Shown here: one piece after another, positions 8,251-22,559 of the stretch
Layout of the letters: every line of letters starts with the position of its first letter
Numbering within the stretch: the stretch's first letter is position 1
NCBI RefSeq assembly: GCF_017303155.1
Contig: NZ_JAEKJR010000003.1
Coordinates: 62,001-126,000 of the forward strand
Source of the DNA: Microbulbifer salipaludis
GTDB lineage: Bacteria; Pseudomonadota; Gammaproteobacteria; Pseudomonadales; Cellvibrionaceae
Direction: 5' to 3'
Length of the DNA stretch: 64,000 nt
Notes under the pieces: generated by a model
Seen by the model: the letters and a program-made list of their open reading frames with translations, nothing else
Told to the model about the DNA's origin: nothing
Database searches by the model: none
Made by a program: the position numbers and the translations under genes

Positions 8251-9447
8251 TTAAACTTCGAGCAGAATTCGAGCCGGGTCTTCGATCATTTCCTTGATCG
8301 CAACCAGGAAGCCTACCGCTTCCTTGCCATCGATCAGGCGGTGGTCGTAAGACAGCGCCAGGTACATCATCGGCAGGATTTCCACTTTGCCGTTGACCGC
8401 CATCGGGCGCTCCTGGATCTTGTGCATACCGAGAATTGCAGTCTGCGGTGGGTTCAGGATCGGCGTCGACAGCAGGGAGCCAAACACACCACCGTTGGTG
8501 ATGGTGAAGGTGCCACCGGTCATTTCCTCGATGGACAGCTTGCCGTCACGCGCGCGCAGGCCCAGATCACGGATATTGTTCTCCATGTCCGCCAGGCCCA
8601 TGTTTTCCGCATTACGCAGAATCGGAACCACCAAGCCTTTCGGAGAAGAAACCGCGACACCGATGTCCTGATAACCGTGGTAAACGATATCGTTGCCGTC
8701 GATGGAGGCATTCACTGCGGAGTAACGCTTGAGCGCTTCAACAGCAGCTTTTACAAAGAAGCCCATGAAGCCCAGGCGCGTGCCGTTGTGGGTCTTCTCG
8801 AACAGGTCTTTGTAGTTCTTGCGCAGATCCATGATCGGCTTCATGTTCACTTCGTTGAACGTGGTGAGCATGGCGGTAGACTGCGAGGCATCCAGCAGGC
8901 GCTCGGCGATGCGCTTGCGCATGCGGGTCATAGGAACGCGTTTCTCAACACGCTCGCCAGGAGCCACGTCAACCTGGGCGGCAGCAGCCGGTGCAGCGGC
9001 AGCAGCCGGTGCAGTGCCCGCTTTCATCACGTCCTCTTTCAGTACGCGACCACCTTTACCGGTGCCTTCAACACCGGCCAGGTCTACGCCTTTTTCTGCC
9101 GCCATTTTCTTGGCGGAAGGCATGGCAATTTTCTCACCGCCTGCAGCCGGGGCTTCGGCGGCGGGTTCTGCGGCCGGGGCCTCAGAAGCTGCACCGGCAC
9201 CAGCACCTGCGCCTTCTTCAAACTTGGCGATCACTTCGTTGGACAGGACGGTGTCGCCCTCGCCCTTGATAATTTCGCTGATGGCGCCGTCTGCGGGTGC
9301 GACAACTTCCAGCACCACTTTGTCGGTTTCAATATCCACGATCAGTTCATCGCGGGACACGGCTTCACCCGGTTGTTTGTGCCAGGTGGCAACGGTGCCG
9401 TCCTGAACAGATTCCGGGAAAGTTGGCGCTTTAATCTCGATGGTCAT
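8251..9447 (-). CDS. sucB: 2-oxoglutarate dehydrogenase E2, dihydrolipoyl succinyltransferase
   Basis: The 398-aa protein has one lipoyl domain (residues 1-80; lipoylated K43 in [10 protein letters not shown]), an Ala/Glu/Pro-rich linker, an E1/E3-binding domain ([20 protein letters not shown]) and a catalytic acyltransferase domain ending in SYDHRLIDG, the active-site motif of succinyltransferases. AGGA lies before the ATG. It is 41 bp after sucA. Confidence 0.96.
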   Translation of the reverse strand: MTIEIKAPTFPESVQDGTVATWHKQPGEAVSRDELIVDIETDKVVLEVVAPADGAISEIIKGEGDTVLSNEVIAKFEEGAGAGAGAASEAPAAEPAAEAPAAGGEKIAMPSAKKMAAEKGVDLAGVEGTGKGGRVLKEDVMKAGTAPAAAAAPAAAAQVDVAPGERVEKRVPMTRMRKRIAERLLDASQSTAMLTTFNEVNMKPIMDLRKNYKDLFEKTHNGTRLGFMGFFVKAAVEALKRYSAVNASIDGNDIVYHGYQDIGVAVSSPKGLVVPILRNAENMGLADMENNIRDLGLRARDGKLSIEEMTGGTFTITNGGVFGSLLSTPILNPPQTAILGMHKIQERPMAVNGKVEILPMMYLALSYDHRLIDGKEAVGFLVAIKEMIEDPARILLEV

Positions 9448-9488
9448 TGTTCCTGTTTCCTGAGATTGCTCTTCGTTGTACTGCTGCC

Positions 9489-12314
9489 TTATTTGACAGT
9501 CAGCGCCTCATTGATGAACGTATTCTGTTCTTCCAGGTGGGTGGACATATAGCCCGCCGCCGGTGCAGCAGACGCTGCGCGGCCAACATATTCCAGCTCC
9601 AGCTTGGGATGTGCCTCTTTCAGCAGGCGACGCAGGTGGTGCTGGCTGGAGTACCAGGCGCCCTGGTTCATGGGCTCTTCCTGACACCAGGCCACACTCT
9701 TAATATTCTTGAATGCGGAGACCGCAGACAGGAATTCGTCGTCTGGGAAGGGATACAGCTGCTCCAGGCGTACCAGCGCAACATCTTCCTGCTCACGCTC
9801 CATACGCGCTTCCAGCAGATGGTAGTAAACCTTGCCGGAGCAGATGATCAGGCGCTTCACCTTGGCGGGATCAACACCATCGTCCTGGATCACATTGTGG
9901 AACTGGCCACTGGCCAGTTCGTCCAGGCTGGAGGTAGCCAGCTTGTGACGCAGAATCCATTTCGGGCTCATGATCACCAGCGGGCGGCGCATCGGGCGGA
10001 TTGCCTGACGACGCAACAGGTGGAAGATCTGTGCCGGCGTGGTGGCGTTACACACCTGGATGTTGTGCTCGGCACACAGCTGCATGAAACGCTCCAGACG
10101 CGCGGAGGAGTGCTCCGGCCCCTGACCTTCGTAGCCGTGTGGCAGCAGCATCACCAAGCCGCACATACGGCCCCACTTGTGCTCACCGGAGGTGATGAAC
10201 TGGTCAATAACCACCTGGGCACCGTTGGCAAAGTCACCAAACTGCGCTTCCCACACCACGAGGGATTTCGGGGTAGTGGTGGCGTAACCGTATTCAAACG
10301 CCAGGACCGCTTCTTCCGACAGCAGCGAGTCGTAAATGTCGAAGCGTGGCTGGCCCTCGTGCATGTGCTGCAGGGGGACGTAGCTCTGGCCGTCTTTCTG
10401 GCTGTGAATGACCGCGTGGCGGTGCGAGAAAGTACCGCGACCCACGTCTTCACCGGTGAAGCGGACCATATAGCCCTGCTCCAGCAATGTGCCATAGGCC
10501 AAAGTCTCGGCCATACCCCAGTTCAGGGGCAGTGCACCGCCCGCCATTTTGCGGCGATCGTCATAAATCTTGGAGACCTGGCGCTGCATGACAATGCCAT
10601 CGGGCACGGTGGTCATGCGCGTGGCAACGTCTTTCAGCTTGGTCAGCGGGAAGCTGGTGTCGCCTTCGGCGGTCCACTCGTGGTTCAGGTACGGGCGCCA
10701 GTCCACAAACATGGAGGAGTCCGGCTCTTTGACGAGGCCCGTCGCCACATCTTCACCGCGGTCCAGCTTGTCGCGGTAGTCATTGGCGAGCTTGTCGGCG
10801 GCTGCCTTGTCCAGAACCCCTTCGGCAATCAGCTTTTCCGCATACAGGGTACGCGCCGTCTTGTGCTTGCGAATGGTCTGGTACATCAGCGGCTGGGTGC
10901 CGGAGGGATCGTCAGTCTCGTTGTGGCCACGACGGCGGTAACACACCAGATCGATGACAATGTCTTTCTTGAATTCGTAGCGGTAATCCACCGCCAGCAG
11001 GCCAGCCAGCACCACGGCTTCCGGATCGTCACCGTTTACGTGCAGCACCGGGGCGTCGATCATCTTCGCCACATCGGTACAGTACTCGGTGGAGCGGGCG
11101 TCTTCGCGCTTGCTGGTGGTGAAGCCCACCTGGTTGTTCAGTACCAGATGAATGCTGCCGCCGGTGTAATAGCCGCGGGTCTGGGACATCTGCAGGGTTT
11201 CCTGCACCACGCCCTGGCCGGCAAACGCGGCGTCCCCGTGGATGTTGATCGGCATCACCTTCTCGCCGGCGCTGTCGCCGCGGCGATCCTGGCGGGCACG
11301 CACGGAGCCCACCACCACCGGCGCACAGATTTCCAGGTGCGACGGGTTAAAGGCCAGTGCCAGGTGCACTTCACCACCGGGGGTCATCACATTGGAAGAG
11401 AAGCCCTGGTGGTACTTCACGTCACCGGAAGTATCGAGGGTTTTCTTGCCCTCAAACTCTTCGAACAGATCCGCCGGGTTCTTGCCCAGAATATTCACCA
11501 GGGTGTTCAGACGACCCCGGTGGGCCATGCCGATCACGATTTCCTTGACCGAATAGGTACCGGAGCGACGAATCAGCGCGTCCATCAGCGGGATCAGGCT
11601 TTCGCCGCCCTCAACACCAAATCGCTTGGTGCCCGGGTATTTGGAATCCAGGTGACGCTCGAGGCCTTCCGCGGCGGACAGGCGCTGCAGTATCTCGGTA
11701 CGGATGTCATTGCCGAAGTTTGGCTTGCACTGGCTGCGCTCCAGGCGCTGCTGGAACCACTGCTGCTCGTCCAGGTTGGACAGGTGCATGATCTCTGCAC
11801 CCAGGTTGCCGCAGTAGGTATTTTCCAGGCCCTGCACGATTTCCCGCAGAGTGGCCTCGCCATTCGCAAAGAACAGGTCGCCGGTCTGGAAGGTGGTATC
11901 GAAGTCGCCTTCGGTCAGGCCGTGGTAGTTCAGCTGCAAATCCGGCACTTGTTCGCGGGCCATGATTCCGAGGGGATCCAAGGTCGCTTTCTTGTGGCCA
12001 CGGTGGCGGTAGGAATTGATCAGTTGCAGAACTTTAATCTGCTTGCGCTCATGCTCCACATTGACGGAGCCGGCGCCGGGCGCAGCGAGGGGGCGGGTGC
12101 GGTTCTTCGCCAGCAGTTCAAAGTGCTGACGGATGGCCGCATGCGAGACGTCACCGCCATTGACCCGCGGCAGGCTGTCAAAGTAACTGCGCCATTCTTC
12201 CGGAACACCACTGGGGTCGTGCAGATAGGTCTCGTACAGCTCCTCCACGTATCCGGCGTTGCCACCGGAGATATGCGAAGTACGCCAGAGCTCCTCCATT
12301 GTGCTTTCGTGCAT
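9489..12314 (-). CDS. sucA: 2-oxoglutarate dehydrogenase E1
   Basis: The 941-aa thiamine-diphosphate enzyme decarboxylates 2-oxoglutarate and passes succinyl to SucB. The N-terminal [12 protein letters not shown], the [10 protein letters not shown] motif, the ThDP segment [15 protein letters not shown] and the C-terminal [12 protein letters not shown] are all family marks. A GAGG is eight bases before the ATG. It begins the suc part of the cluster, 190 bp downstream of sdhB. Confidence 0.97.
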   Translation of the reverse strand: MHESTMEELWRTSHISGGNAGYVEELYETYLHDPSGVPEEWRSYFDSLPRVNGGDVSHAAIRQHFELLAKNRTRPLAAPGAGSVNVEHERKQIKVLQLINSYRHRGHKKATLDPLGIMAREQVPDLQLNYHGLTEGDFDTTFQTGDLFFANGEATLREIVQGLENTYCGNLGAEIMHLSNLDEQQWFQQRLERSQCKPNFGNDIRTEILQRLSAAEGLERHLDSKYPGTKRFGVEGGESLIPLMDALIRRSGTYSVKEIVIGMAHRGRLNTLVNILGKNPADLFEEFEGKKTLDTSGDVKYHQGFSSNVMTPGGEVHLALAFNPSHLEICAPVVVGSVRARQDRRGDSAGEKVMPINIHGDAAFAGQGVVQETLQMSQTRGYYTGGSIHLVLNNQVGFTTSKREDARSTEYCTDVAKMIDAPVLHVNGDDPEAVVLAGLLAVDYRYEFKKDIVIDLVCYRRRGHNETDDPSGTQPLMYQTIRKHKTARTLYAEKLIAEGVLDKAAADKLANDYRDKLDRGEDVATGLVKEPDSSMFVDWRPYLNHEWTAEGDTSFPLTKLKDVATRMTTVPDGIVMQRQVSKIYDDRRKMAGGALPLNWGMAETLAYGTLLEQGYMVRFTGEDVGRGTFSHRHAVIHSQKDGQSYVPLQHMHEGQPRFDIYDSLLSEEAVLAFEYGYATTTPKSLVVWEAQFGDFANGAQVVIDQFITSGEHKWGRMCGLVMLLPHGYEGQGPEHSSARLERFMQLCAEHNIQVCNATTPAQIFHLLRRQAIRPMRRPLVIMSPKWILRHKLATSSLDELASGQFHNVIQDDGVDPAKVKRLIICSGKVYYHLLEARMEREQEDVALVRLEQLYPFPDDEFLSAVSAFKNIKSVAWCQEEPMNQGAWYSSQHHLRRLLKEAHPKLELEYVGRAASAAPAAGYMSTHLEEQNTFINEALTVK

Positions 12315-12382
12315 TAATGCCTACCTCAATTGACGGCGCGCACCCTTGAATTTCACGCCGCTCTTTCCTGTCGTTCACTCAC

Positions 12383-12418
12383 AAAAGGGGAGGCGCTGAA
12401 AAGACACCTCCCCTTTTT
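12383..12418. terminator. Hairpin between sdhB and sucA
   Basis: AAAAGGGGAGG (12383-12393) pairs with CCTCCCCTTTTT (12407-12418). It lies downstream of sdhB and upstream of sucA on the minus strand. The T-run on that strand is short (CCCCTTTTG), so it may only weaken read-through and set separate sdh and suc levels. Confidence 0.6.
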
Positions 12419-12504
12419 CGTATAAGCCTGACACCGGCATTGGTGTCGACCTAATTGTGATTATTGTCGATGGGAACCCGCGTTCCCGTGTGGGGCAAGC
12501 CCCA

Positions 12505-13209
12505 CTAAACTGCGCGGGTTATCAGCATATTGCGGATGTGGCCGATTGCCCGGGTGGGGTTCAACCCCTTGGGGCAAACATTCACACAGTTCTGGATACC
12601 ATGGCAGCGGAACACGCTGAACGGGTCATCCAGTTTACCGAGACGCTCATCGGTGGCTTCATCGCGCGTGTCCGCGAGGAACCGGTATGCCTGCAGCAGA
12701 CCAGCCGGGCCAATGAACTTGTCGGGGTTCCACCAGAAGGACGGGCAAGAGGTGGAACAGCAGGCACAGAGAATACACTCGTACAGGCCGTCCAGCTTTG
12801 CGCGATCTTCCGGAGACTGCAGACGCTCAATCGCCGGCGCCGGGGTATCGTTCTGCAGGTAAGGTTCGATTTTCTTGTACTGGGTGTAGAACTGCTCCAT
12901 GTCCACCACCAGGTCACGAATGACCGGCAGCCCGGGCAGCGGGCGCAGTACCAGCTTGCCTTTTGGTGCCGCCTCGGAGATCGGCATGATGCACGCCAGG
13001 CCATTCTTGCCCGAAATATTCATACCGTCGGAGCCACACACGCCCTCACGACAGGAGCGGCGATAGGCCAGGGTAGGATCCTGCGCCTTGAGCAACTCCA
13101 GCACGTCCAGCACCATCAGGTCCTTGCCCTGGGTATCCAGCTCGTAATCCTGCATGTAGGGCGCAGAATCGGTTTCCGGGTTGTAACGGTAAATGCTTAC
13201 TTTCAACAT
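12505..13209 (-). CDS. sdhB: Succinate dehydrogenase iron-sulfur subunit
   Basis: A 234-aa electron-transfer subunit with three clusters: [2Fe-2S] ligands in CREGVCGSDGMNI...C, and the [4Fe-4S] and [3Fe-4S] ligands in CILCACCSTSCP and CHGIQNCVNVCPKGL. It carries electrons from the SdhA flavin to quinone at the membrane. A GGAAAG precedes the ATG, 18 bases after sdhA. Confidence 0.97.
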   Translation of the reverse strand: MLKVSIYRYNPETDSAPYMQDYELDTQGKDLMVLDVLELLKAQDPTLAYRRSCREGVCGSDGMNISGKNGLACIMPISEAAPKGKLVLRPLPGLPVIRDLVVDMEQFYTQYKKIEPYLQNDTPAPAIERLQSPEDRAKLDGLYECILCACCSTSCPSFWWNPDKFIGPAGLLQAYRFLADTRDEATDERLGKLDDPFSVFRCHGIQNCVNVCPKGLNPTRAIGHIRNMLITRAV

Positions 13210-13227
13210 ATTCTTTCCGCTCCCGAA

Positions 13228-15000
13228 TTAGTAGGTACGCGCTTTCGGTTCGAAAGCATCTACGGTGTTGGGCGCAAAGTTCACGGCACGCTTGCCTACC
13301 CGCTTCTCCCCTGGGAAGAACATGGAGTGACACAGCCAGTTTTCGTCATCGCGCTCCTGGAAGTCTTCGCGGGCATGCGCGCCGCGGCTCTCGGTGCGGA
13401 CTTCCGCAGCGATCGCAGTGGCCTCAGCCACTTCCAGCAGGTTTTGCAGTTCCAGCGCTTCGATACGCGCGGTATTGAAGGCACGGGACTTGTCGTCGAG
13501 GCGAACATTGGCAATGCGCTCGCGCAGGTCTTCCAGTTTCTTCACACCGTCGGCCATATAGTCGCCGCGGCGGAATACGCCGAAATGGTTCTGCATGACA
13601 TTCTGCAGTTCGCTGCGCAGCCCTGCCGCACGCTCACCGTCGTTGGTGGTCTCGAGACGGTTCAGGCGCGCCATGGCGGCTTCAATATCGGACTCGGAGG
13701 CTTCGCGGTTCTCGATGCCTTCGCGCAGGGCCTTCTCGATGAACAGGCCAGAGGCGCGACCGAATACCACCAGGTCGAGCAGGGAGTTACCGCCCAGGCG
13801 GTTGGCACCGTGTACAGAAACACACGCAACCTCACCACAGGCGTACAGGCCTTCGATCACCTGATCGTTGCCGGAGGCGTCCTGTGTCAGGGCCTGGCCA
13901 TGCACGTTGGTCGGAATACCACCCATCATGTAGTGGCAGGTGGGCACAACCGGGATCGGGGTGTGTACCGGATCCACGTGTGCGAAAGTCTTGGCCAGTT
14001 CACAGATACCCGGCAGGCGGCTGTGCAGCAGCTCTTCACCCAGGTGGTCCAGTTTCAGGAATACGTGATCGCCATTGGGGCCGGCACCGCGACCATCGAG
14101 GATCTCCAACACCATGGAGCGGGCGACCACGTCGCGTCCGGCCAGGTCTTTGGCATTGGGTGCATAGCGCTCCATGAAGCGCTCGCCGTCCTTATTGATC
14201 AGGTAACCACCTTCACCGCGGCACCCTTCGGTGACCAGGGTTCCGGCACCGTAAATACCGGTGGGGTGGAACTGCCACATCTCCATATCCTGCACCGGCA
14301 CACCTGCGCGCAGGGCCATACCCACGCCGTCGCCGGTATTGATATGCGCATTGGTGGTGGAGGCGAAGATACGACCAGCACCGCCAGTGGCGAATACTGT
14401 AGCCTTGGACTTGATGAAGACCACTTCGCCATCTTCGATACAGATGGCAATAACGCCGACTACCGCACCGTCCTGATTTTTCACCAGGTCTACCGCGAAC
14501 CACTCGTTCAGGAATACGGTGTTGTGCTTGACGTTGTTCTGATAAAGGGTGTGCAGCAGCGCGTGACCGGTACGGTCCGCAGCCGCACAGGTACGTGCCG
14601 CCTGACCGCCGCGACCGAAGTCCTTGGACTGGCCACCGAACGGACGCTGGTAGATACGGCCTTCATCGGTACGCGAGAACGGCAAGCCCATGTGCTCGAG
14701 CTCAAATACCGCCTCCGGACCCACCGAGCACATATACTCGATAGCGTCCTGGTCACCGATATAATCGGAGCCCTTGACGGTGTCATACATGTGCCAGCGC
14801 CAATCGTCATTGGGGTCATCACTGGCAATTGCACAGGTAATACCGCCCTGGGCAGATACCGTATGCGAGCGAGTCGGGAATACCTTGGTGATCACCGCCG
14901 TCTTGAAGCCGGACTGGGCCATCTGCAACGCCGCGCGCATGCCCGCGCCGCCGCCACCAATTACGATACCGTCAAAGGTTATTGTTCGCATATTCGACAT
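13228..15000 (-). CDS. sdhA: Succinate dehydrogenase flavoprotein subunit
   Basis: The 590-aa subunit oxidises succinate to fumarate. The FAD motif [11 protein letters not shown] is at the N-terminus, and the histidine that binds FAD covalently lies in [10 protein letters not shown]. The active-site HPTGIYGAG and [18 protein letters not shown] segments are present. It starts three bases after sdhD, suggesting translational coupling. Confidence 0.97.
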   Translation of the reverse strand: MSNMRTITFDGIVIGGGGAGMRAALQMAQSGFKTAVITKVFPTRSHTVSAQGGITCAIASDDPNDDWRWHMYDTVKGSDYIGDQDAIEYMCSVGPEAVFELEHMGLPFSRTDEGRIYQRPFGGQSKDFGRGGQAARTCAAADRTGHALLHTLYQNNVKHNTVFLNEWFAVDLVKNQDGAVVGVIAICIEDGEVVFIKSKATVFATGGAGRIFASTTNAHINTGDGVGMALRAGVPVQDMEMWQFHPTGIYGAGTLVTEGCRGEGGYLINKDGERFMERYAPNAKDLAGRDVVARSMVLEILDGRGAGPNGDHVFLKLDHLGEELLHSRLPGICELAKTFAHVDPVHTPIPVVPTCHYMMGGIPTNVHGQALTQDASGNDQVIEGLYACGEVACVSVHGANRLGGNSLLDLVVFGRASGLFIEKALREGIENREASESDIEAAMARLNRLETTNDGERAAGLRSELQNVMQNHFGVFRRGDYMADGVKKLEDLRERIANVRLDDKSRAFNTARIEALELQNLLEVAEATAIAAEVRTESRGAHAREDFQERDDENWLCHSMFFPGEKRVGKRAVNFAPNTVDAFEPKARTY

Positions 15001-15003
15001 TAC

Positions 15004-15372
15004 TTACACACCCCACAAAATTTCAATGCCCCACACCGCATAGAACACGGCGACCGCGCCCAGCAGTACTTCAACCAGGATACGCAGAACGGTCGCTTTG
15101 CCGCCCATCATCCGGTTGGTGAGGTAGTCAGTAACCACGGACCAGAGGCCAATCCAGGCGTGGGCAATTGTGGAGAGCAACGCCACCAAGCTGAATACTC
15201 GCACCCAGCGCTGCTCGAACAGCGCGGACCAGCTGGCGTAGCTGAAGTCTTTGGAGAGAAAAATGAAACCCACTATAAAGAGGGTGTAAGCCACCAGCAC
15301 CAGAGCGCTGATACGCTGAATAAACCAGTCATACAGACCACTGCGGCCGAAACCAGTAACCGCCTTTACCAT
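15004..15372 (-). CDS. sdhD: Succinate dehydrogenase membrane anchor subunit
   Basis: A 122-aa protein with three predicted membrane helices (about residues 20-40, 50-75 and 95-118). With SdhC it anchors the enzyme, binds quinone and helps hold heme b. The central helix contains an IAHAWIGLWSVVTDY segment, where the histidine is a likely heme ligand. Its start overlaps the end of sdhC by seven bases. Confidence 0.93.
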   Translation of the reverse strand: MVKAVTGFGRSGLYDWFIQRISALVLVAYTLFIVGFIFLSKDFSYASWSALFEQRWVRVFSLVALLSTIAHAWIGLWSVVTDYLTNRMMGGKATVLRILVEVLLGAVAVFYAVWGIEILWGV

Positions 15373-15740
15373 ACCAGAACCCCCGCCAAGAGAATGAGCA
15401 CAACAGAAAGCACCAGCACGATGACGGCGCCGCGGCGGCCACCCTCGAGACTCTCACCCACGCCTGCATCCATCAACAGGTGACGCACACCCGCGATCAG
15501 GTGGTAAATAAGCGCAGCCAGTGCAGCCAACAACACCAGTTTGGCCGGCACACTGGAAAAGGAGTCGGCGACTTTTTGGAAACCCTGCTCAGATTCCAGA
15601 CTGGAATCCAGCATATACAAAAGAAGTGCGACCACGGCGAAGAGCACCACACCGGAAATACGATGCAGAATAGAAACCAACGCGGATGCAGGGAGCTTGA
15701 TAGTAGAAATGTCTAAATTGACAGGTCTGTTTTTGTTCAC
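15366..15740 (-). CDS. sdhC: Succinate dehydrogenase cytochrome b556 subunit
   Basis: A 124-aa protein with three membrane helices and the family motif SILHRISGV near residue 24, which lies close to the quinone site. The heme-binding histidine is probably in YHLIAGVRHLLMDAG. It is the first gene of the cluster and is preceded by a leader of about 130 bases. Confidence 0.94.
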   Translation of the reverse strand: MNKNRPVNLDISTIKLPASALVSILHRISGVVLFAVVALLLYMLDSSLESEQGFQKVADSFSSVPAKLVLLAALAALIYHLIAGVRHLLMDAGVGESLEGGRRGAVIVLVLSVVLILLAGVLVW

Positions 15741-16397
15741 AGGAAAAACACCTTGTTGCCCTGAAAGACGGGGCGCCCGTTAAAAGTTGAGAGTGCGGGC
15801 GAGCTTGCTGATTACTATACATACAACCTGTAGAGGTCTTGTACAAAGTGGTCTTACCACGGCGCAAGCCGCGCGGATTATAGGCATTCAAACTTCAAAA
15901 CACAACGAACCGCCTGCCCGTTGTGGCGGCTTTGTACCAGTTGCAATCCGTGCCACACACTCGACCATGGTATGAAACGATCATTTGAGCGGAACCGATT
16001 TTCCGCGCCAGATTCCGCTCTCCGTTACCTTTCATGCAGGCAAAATCCCTGCCACTACCGCCCAGCACCGAAGATCCTGCGGGTGCAGAACCGGCCAGCC
16101 ATTTCAATTTGGTTTGACAATTTGTGGCGTGGCACTTAAGTTTGGCCGCGCTCAAAAGCCCGCTAGCCCCATATCCGCGCCGGATGCCGCCAACGAAGGC
16201 CCTCCGAGCCCGCAGAATCCGGCACTTTCCGGGTGATGCATGCGTACAGAAACCACCTGAACCGCCTTACCCATAAAAAGGTGATCACAGGTGAGCGCGG
16301 AGCGCGCCCCAATCCGGGCCGTCGAATCACCGAGATCATCCAGTGATTTGTGTGGAAATAAGAAAGCTGGCAAAAGAATAGTTTTTAGGAGTCCACA
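15741..16397. other. Divergent control region between sdhC and gltA
   Basis: These 657 bases hold no convincing gene; the open frames inside are low in protein character. The left part carries a good minus-strand promoter for sdh. A clear plus-strand promoter for gltA was not identified. The length leaves space for regulator sites shared by both operons. Confidence 0.6.
15877..15905 (-). promoter_or_regulatory. Sigma-70-type promoter for sdhCDAB
   Basis: On the minus strand TTGTGT (15900-15905) and a perfect TATAAT (15877-15882) are separated by 17 bases. Transcription would begin about 130 bases before sdhC. Confidence 0.6.
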
Positions 16398-17687
16398 ATG
16401 TCCGACAAGAAAGCTCAACTCACGGTAGACGGTATTGATGCCCCCTTTGATCTGCCGGTTTACTCTGGCACTGCCGGTCCCGACGTTGTTGACGTCAGCA
16501 GCCTGGCGAGCAAGGGCCTGTTTACCTACGACCCGGGCTTCATGTCCACTGCCTCCTGTGAATCCAAGATCACCTATATCGATGGCGCCAAGGGCGTACT
16601 GCTGCACCGCGGCTACCCCATCGAGCAGCTGGCGGAAAAGTCTGACTATCTGGAAACCTGCTACCTGCTGATGAATGGCGAACTGCCCAGCCCCGAGCAG
16701 AAGAAGGAATACGTCAACAGCATCATGAACCACACCATGGTCCATGAATCTCTGGTCAACTTCTTCAAGGGCTTCCGCTACGATGCCCACCCGATGGCCA
16801 TGATGTGCGGCGTTGTCGGCGCCCTCGCCTCCTTCTACCACGACTCCCTCGACATCACCGATCCCGAACACCGCAAGATCTCTGCGGATCGCCTGATTGC
16901 CAAGATGCCGACCCTGGCCGCCATGTGCTACAAGCACAGCAAGGGCCAGCCGTTCATGTACCCGGACAACAGCCTCAGCTACTCCGAGAACTTCCTGCAC
17001 ATGATGTTCGGCAACCCTTGTGAGCCGAGCAAGATCGACCCGGTTGTGGCCAAGGCCATGGACGTGATCTTCCTGCTGCACGCCGACCACGAGCAGAACG
17101 CCTCTACCTCTACCGTGCGTCTGGCCGGCTCCTCAGGCGCCAACCCCTTCGCCTGTATCTCCTCCGGTATCGCCACCCTGTGGGGCCCGGCACACGGCGG
17201 CGCCAACGAAGCGGTACTGAACATGCTGCAGGAGATCGGCGACGAGAGCCGTATCGACGAGTACGTGGCCAAGGCCAAGGACAAGAACGACCCGTTCCGC
17301 CTGATGGGCTTCGGTCACCGCGTGTACAAAAACTTCGACCCGCGCTCCCGCGTGATGCAAGGCATCTGCGACGAAGTACTGGGTGCCATGGGTGCCGAGA
17401 ACGATCCGCTGCTGCGCATCGCCAAAAAGCTGGAAAAGATCGCGCTGGAAGACGAGTACTTCGTCGAGAAGAAACTCTACCCGAATGTGGACTTCTACTC
17501 CGGCATCATCATGAAGGCGATCGGAATCCCCACCGACATGTTCACCGTGATCTTCGCCACCGGCCGTACCGCTGGCTGGATTGCGCACTGGAACGAGATG
17601 ATCTCCAACCCGTACAAAATCGGCCGCCCGCGCCAGCTGTACACCGGCTACACCGCGCGCGACTACGTTTCTGTGGAAGATCGCTAA
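16398..17687 (+). CDS. gltA: Citrate synthase (type II, hexameric family)
   Basis: The 429-aa enzyme condenses acetyl-CoA and oxaloacetate. Catalytic regions are visible: [20 protein letters not shown] with the substrate histidine, [26 protein letters not shown] and the C-terminal arginine segment [11 protein letters not shown]. The long N-terminal domain with [10 protein letters not shown] is typical of the NADH-sensitive Gram-negative form. AGGAG is eight bases before the ATG. It is divergent from sdhC. Confidence 0.97.
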   Translation: MSDKKAQLTVDGIDAPFDLPVYSGTAGPDVVDVSSLASKGLFTYDPGFMSTASCESKITYIDGAKGVLLHRGYPIEQLAEKSDYLETCYLLMNGELPSPEQKKEYVNSIMNHTMVHESLVNFFKGFRYDAHPMAMMCGVVGALASFYHDSLDITDPEHRKISADRLIAKMPTLAAMCYKHSKGQPFMYPDNSLSYSENFLHMMFGNPCEPSKIDPVVAKAMDVIFLLHADHEQNASTSTVRLAGSSGANPFACISSGIATLWGPAHGGANEAVLNMLQEIGDESRIDEYVAKAKDKNDPFRLMGFGHRVYKNFDPRSRVMQGICDEVLGAMGAENDPLLRIAKKLEKIALEDEYFVEKKLYPNVDFYSGIIMKAIGIPTDMFTVIFATGRTAGWIAHWNEMISNPYKIGRPRQLYTGYTARDYVSVEDR

Positions 17688-17705
17688 GCGCATCTCCCCT
17701 GAAAC

Positions 17706-17734
17706 AAAAAACCCGGCAAATGCCGGGTTTTTTT
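17706..17734 (+). terminator. Terminator after gltA
   Basis: ACCCGGCA and TGCCGGGT form an eight-pair stem with a two-base loop, followed by eight T residues. The A-run on the left lets it act on both strands, serving the convergent chitinase gene too. Confidence 0.92.
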
Positions 17735-17781
17735 GTGCTCGCCATTTCCTTCGAAAGATGAAATGGCGCCTCCATTGCTTG

Positions 17782-19347
17782 TTACGGCAGGTTGTGCACG
17801 TGGCTACCCACCGGGCCCGAGAAGATTCCCCCGTCGTGCATATCCCAGTTGATGGACCAGGTCATCACACCATTGAAGGTCGGGTACGCTTGTGAAGGGG
17901 TCAGCGTGTCGCAGTTCAGCTGCTGGGTCAGGCAGTCCAGCGCACGATTGATATCCCCAGTGGTGGCAAAACCGCTACCTGCCGCGCGGGGCCCTGAGGG
18001 GAGCGCCAGGCCTACCTGCTCCGGGCGCAGCCCTTCAAAGAAGCCGGCGTTACCGTAGCCCAGCGGGAAGCCCTCAATCAGCATAAGCGCCGAAGACACC
18101 ATCATATCCACCGAGCCGGCCGCATACGCCTGCCCGCGGTACGGCGTGGCAAGCCCACCGTTGTTGTACAGCTGCACATGCAACAGGTCCAGCTCATCAC
18201 GCAGTTGGTCGATCATCGGCAGGTACGCGCCCCAGATACCGGTGTAAGACACATAGCCGCCCTGCACATAGGGGTGCTCTGGGGCCATAGACAGATACAT
18301 GCCGGGATAACGCTGTTTTAACTGCTTGACCGCATTCACCATGTTCTGGATCACCGGTGCACCATGCATCACACCAGCGCCGGATTCCAGGTCGATGTCG
18401 ATACCGTCAAAGCCGTACTCGTCAATCATCGCCGCCGTGCTGTTGACGAAGTTAGCCACGTTCTCCTCTGTGTTCAGCGTTACCGTGCCCTTCTCGCCTC
18501 CGTAGGAAGCAATCACGATTTTGCCCGCCGCGCGCTTGGCGGCCACATCGGCAATAAACTGCTGCTTGTCGAGCCCCGGATCCAGGTTGAACGCAATATT
18601 GCCGTTGCCCGCATCGTCCACAAACGCCACTACGATGACATCCCACACATCGGAGACTTCGCTAATCCTGTACAGGCCGGAACCGTTATCAAAGTTGTGC
18701 CAGTAGCCCACCAATGCGTGCTTCGGCAGCAGGCCGCTGTTGCCCCCAGAGGAAGATCCGCCCGAAGAGCTAGAAGAACCGGAGCTGCTGGAGGATGAGC
18801 TGGAACCGCCACCGGAAGAGCTACTGGAGGAAGAACTGCCACAGCTGCCAACCTGACTCCAGGCATCTTCCCAGTGGGCGCCCTCCCCGGGCGCATAGGC
18901 CCAGGCCGCGCTGGAGGAACACCAGCCGGCGATATTGCACTGAAATTCCTGCCCAACGTTTTGTACCAATTGCCCTGCCACATAACTGGTGCCCGCCACG
19001 TACTGCAGCGAAGTGCAGGAACCGCCACCGGAGCCACCACTGGAGCTTGAGGAGCTTGAGGAGGAACTGGAAGACGAACTCGAGGACGAGCTGGAAGAAG
19101 AGCTTGAGGATGAACCGCCATCGCAGGCACCATCGTACTTCCAGTGCGCCCAGGTGCCCGAGTGTGTTACCGGGTCATTGTTCTGGGTCCAGTAGTTGGC
19201 GGTATAGGCGTTGCCCAGGTGCTGTACCGAATTGCCACCCACATAGATGGCGCTCGCCTCCCATTGTGGGCGGGCACTGCAGTCCACCGCCGCTGCCTCG
19301 AACGCGAGCAGCCCGAGTACGAGCAAGCTCAGTAATTGCCTTTTCAT
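17782..19347 (-). CDS. Secreted GH18 chitinase with two chitin-binding modules, 521 aa
   Basis: A signal peptide (residues 1-20) is followed by a CBM5/12-type module with the aromatic YWTQNNDP surface (about 21-75), a polyserine linker, a second module rich in Trp and Cys (about 107-170), another Ser/Gly linker, and a GH18 domain (about 207-521). The catalytic motif DGIDIDLE ends in the acid E321. The single-domain GH18 style with LLHVQLYNN and [12 protein letters not shown] is close to Streptomyces and Bacillus ChiD/ChiC-like enzymes. It lies 90 bp behind the larger chitinase with a hairpin between, so it may depend partly on read-through. Confidence 0.94.
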   Translation of the reverse strand: MKRQLLSLLVLGLLAFEAAAVDCSARPQWEASAIYVGGNSVQHLGNAYTANYWTQNNDPVTHSGTWAHWKYDGACDGGSSSSSSSSSSSSSSSSSSSSSSSSSGGSGGGSCTSLQYVAGTSYVAGQLVQNVGQEFQCNIAGWCSSSAAWAYAPGEGAHWEDAWSQVGSCGSSSSSSSSGGGSSSSSSSSGSSSSSGGSSSGGNSGLLPKHALVGYWHNFDNGSGLYRISEVSDVWDVIVVAFVDDAGNGNIAFNLDPGLDKQQFIADVAAKRAAGKIVIASYGGEKGTVTLNTEENVANFVNSTAAMIDEYGFDGIDIDLESGAGVMHGAPVIQNMVNAVKQLKQRYPGMYLSMAPEHPYVQGGYVSYTGIWGAYLPMIDQLRDELDLLHVQLYNNGGLATPYRGQAYAAGSVDMMVSSALMLIEGFPLGYGNAGFFEGLRPEQVGLALPSGPRAAGSGFATTGDINRALDCLTQQLNCDTLTPSQAYPTFNGVMTWSINWDMHDGGIFSGPVGSHVHNLP

Positions 19348-19398
19348 AGTGTTTTCTCAGGTTATTTTTAAGATCTGTCGAAAGAACATCGAAAAGAA

Positions 19399-19422
19399 CA
19401 GAGGGCGCCGTGGCGCCCTCTG
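19399..19422 (-). terminator. Hairpin between the two chitinase genes
   Basis: CAGAGGGCGCC and GGCGCCCTCTG pair perfectly with a two-base loop, 15 bases after the chitinase stop at 19438. The following minus-strand sequence TTCTTTTC is only partly a T-run, so some read-through to the next chitinase is likely. Confidence 0.7.
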
Positions 19423-19437
19423 GTTGCTGCTTACTGC

Positions 19438-22317
<2,880 letters not shown>

Positions 22318-22511
22318 TCACCTTGTCGTTATCTTTTATGGGTAAGGATCTATCAACGAAGGCAGCGGTGTGCGATATCCGTCAAACCTCGACGGGCTTC
22401 ACTGCCCTCGATGGAACGGCATGTAACTGCGTATGCCGGTACTGCTTGTTACTGTGGTATTCAATAACTTCTTGAACAGGTACCTCTCGACGCGCGGTCT
22501 GCAGCCCGCAC

Positions 22512-22529
22512 AATGACATCGCTGTCATT
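22512..22529. promoter_or_regulatory. NagR-like operator, proximal
   Basis: AATGACA-TCGC-TGTCATT is a perfect 7-bp arm palindrome with a central CG. It fits the form reported for the LacI-family N-acetylglucosamine regulator NagR in Xanthomonas and Shewanella (AATGACA-N4-TGTCATT, recalled from literature). It precedes the large chitinase gene. Confidence 0.7.
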
Positions 22530-22541
22530 TTTTCATAAAAA

Positions 22542-22559
22542 TATGACAGCGATGTCATC
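22542..22559. promoter_or_regulatory. NagR-like operator, distal
   Basis: TATGACA-GCGA-TGTCATC is the inverted partner of the first site: its 14-base core is the reverse complement of that core. The two centres (22520.5 and 22550.5) are exactly 30 bp apart, near three helical turns, so two dimers would sit on the same DNA face. Confidence 0.7.

Noticed and set aside
9447..15483. Very long plus-strand frames (956 and 1008 codons) opposite sucA and sdhAB
   Set aside because: They mirror strongly conserved genes on the other strand and have no protein-like motifs; GC-rich codon use opens such antisense frames.
15837..15852. A 16-base match to the engineered lambda attB2 core (Gateway)
   Set aside because: The match is recalled from memory, is isolated, and is not next to vector or integrase sequence; it sits in a normal bacterial intergenic region.
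18720..19130. Repeated AGC/TCC-rich DNA that could look like a satellite repeat
   Set aside because: It encodes the polyserine linkers of the chitinase, which explains the low complexity.
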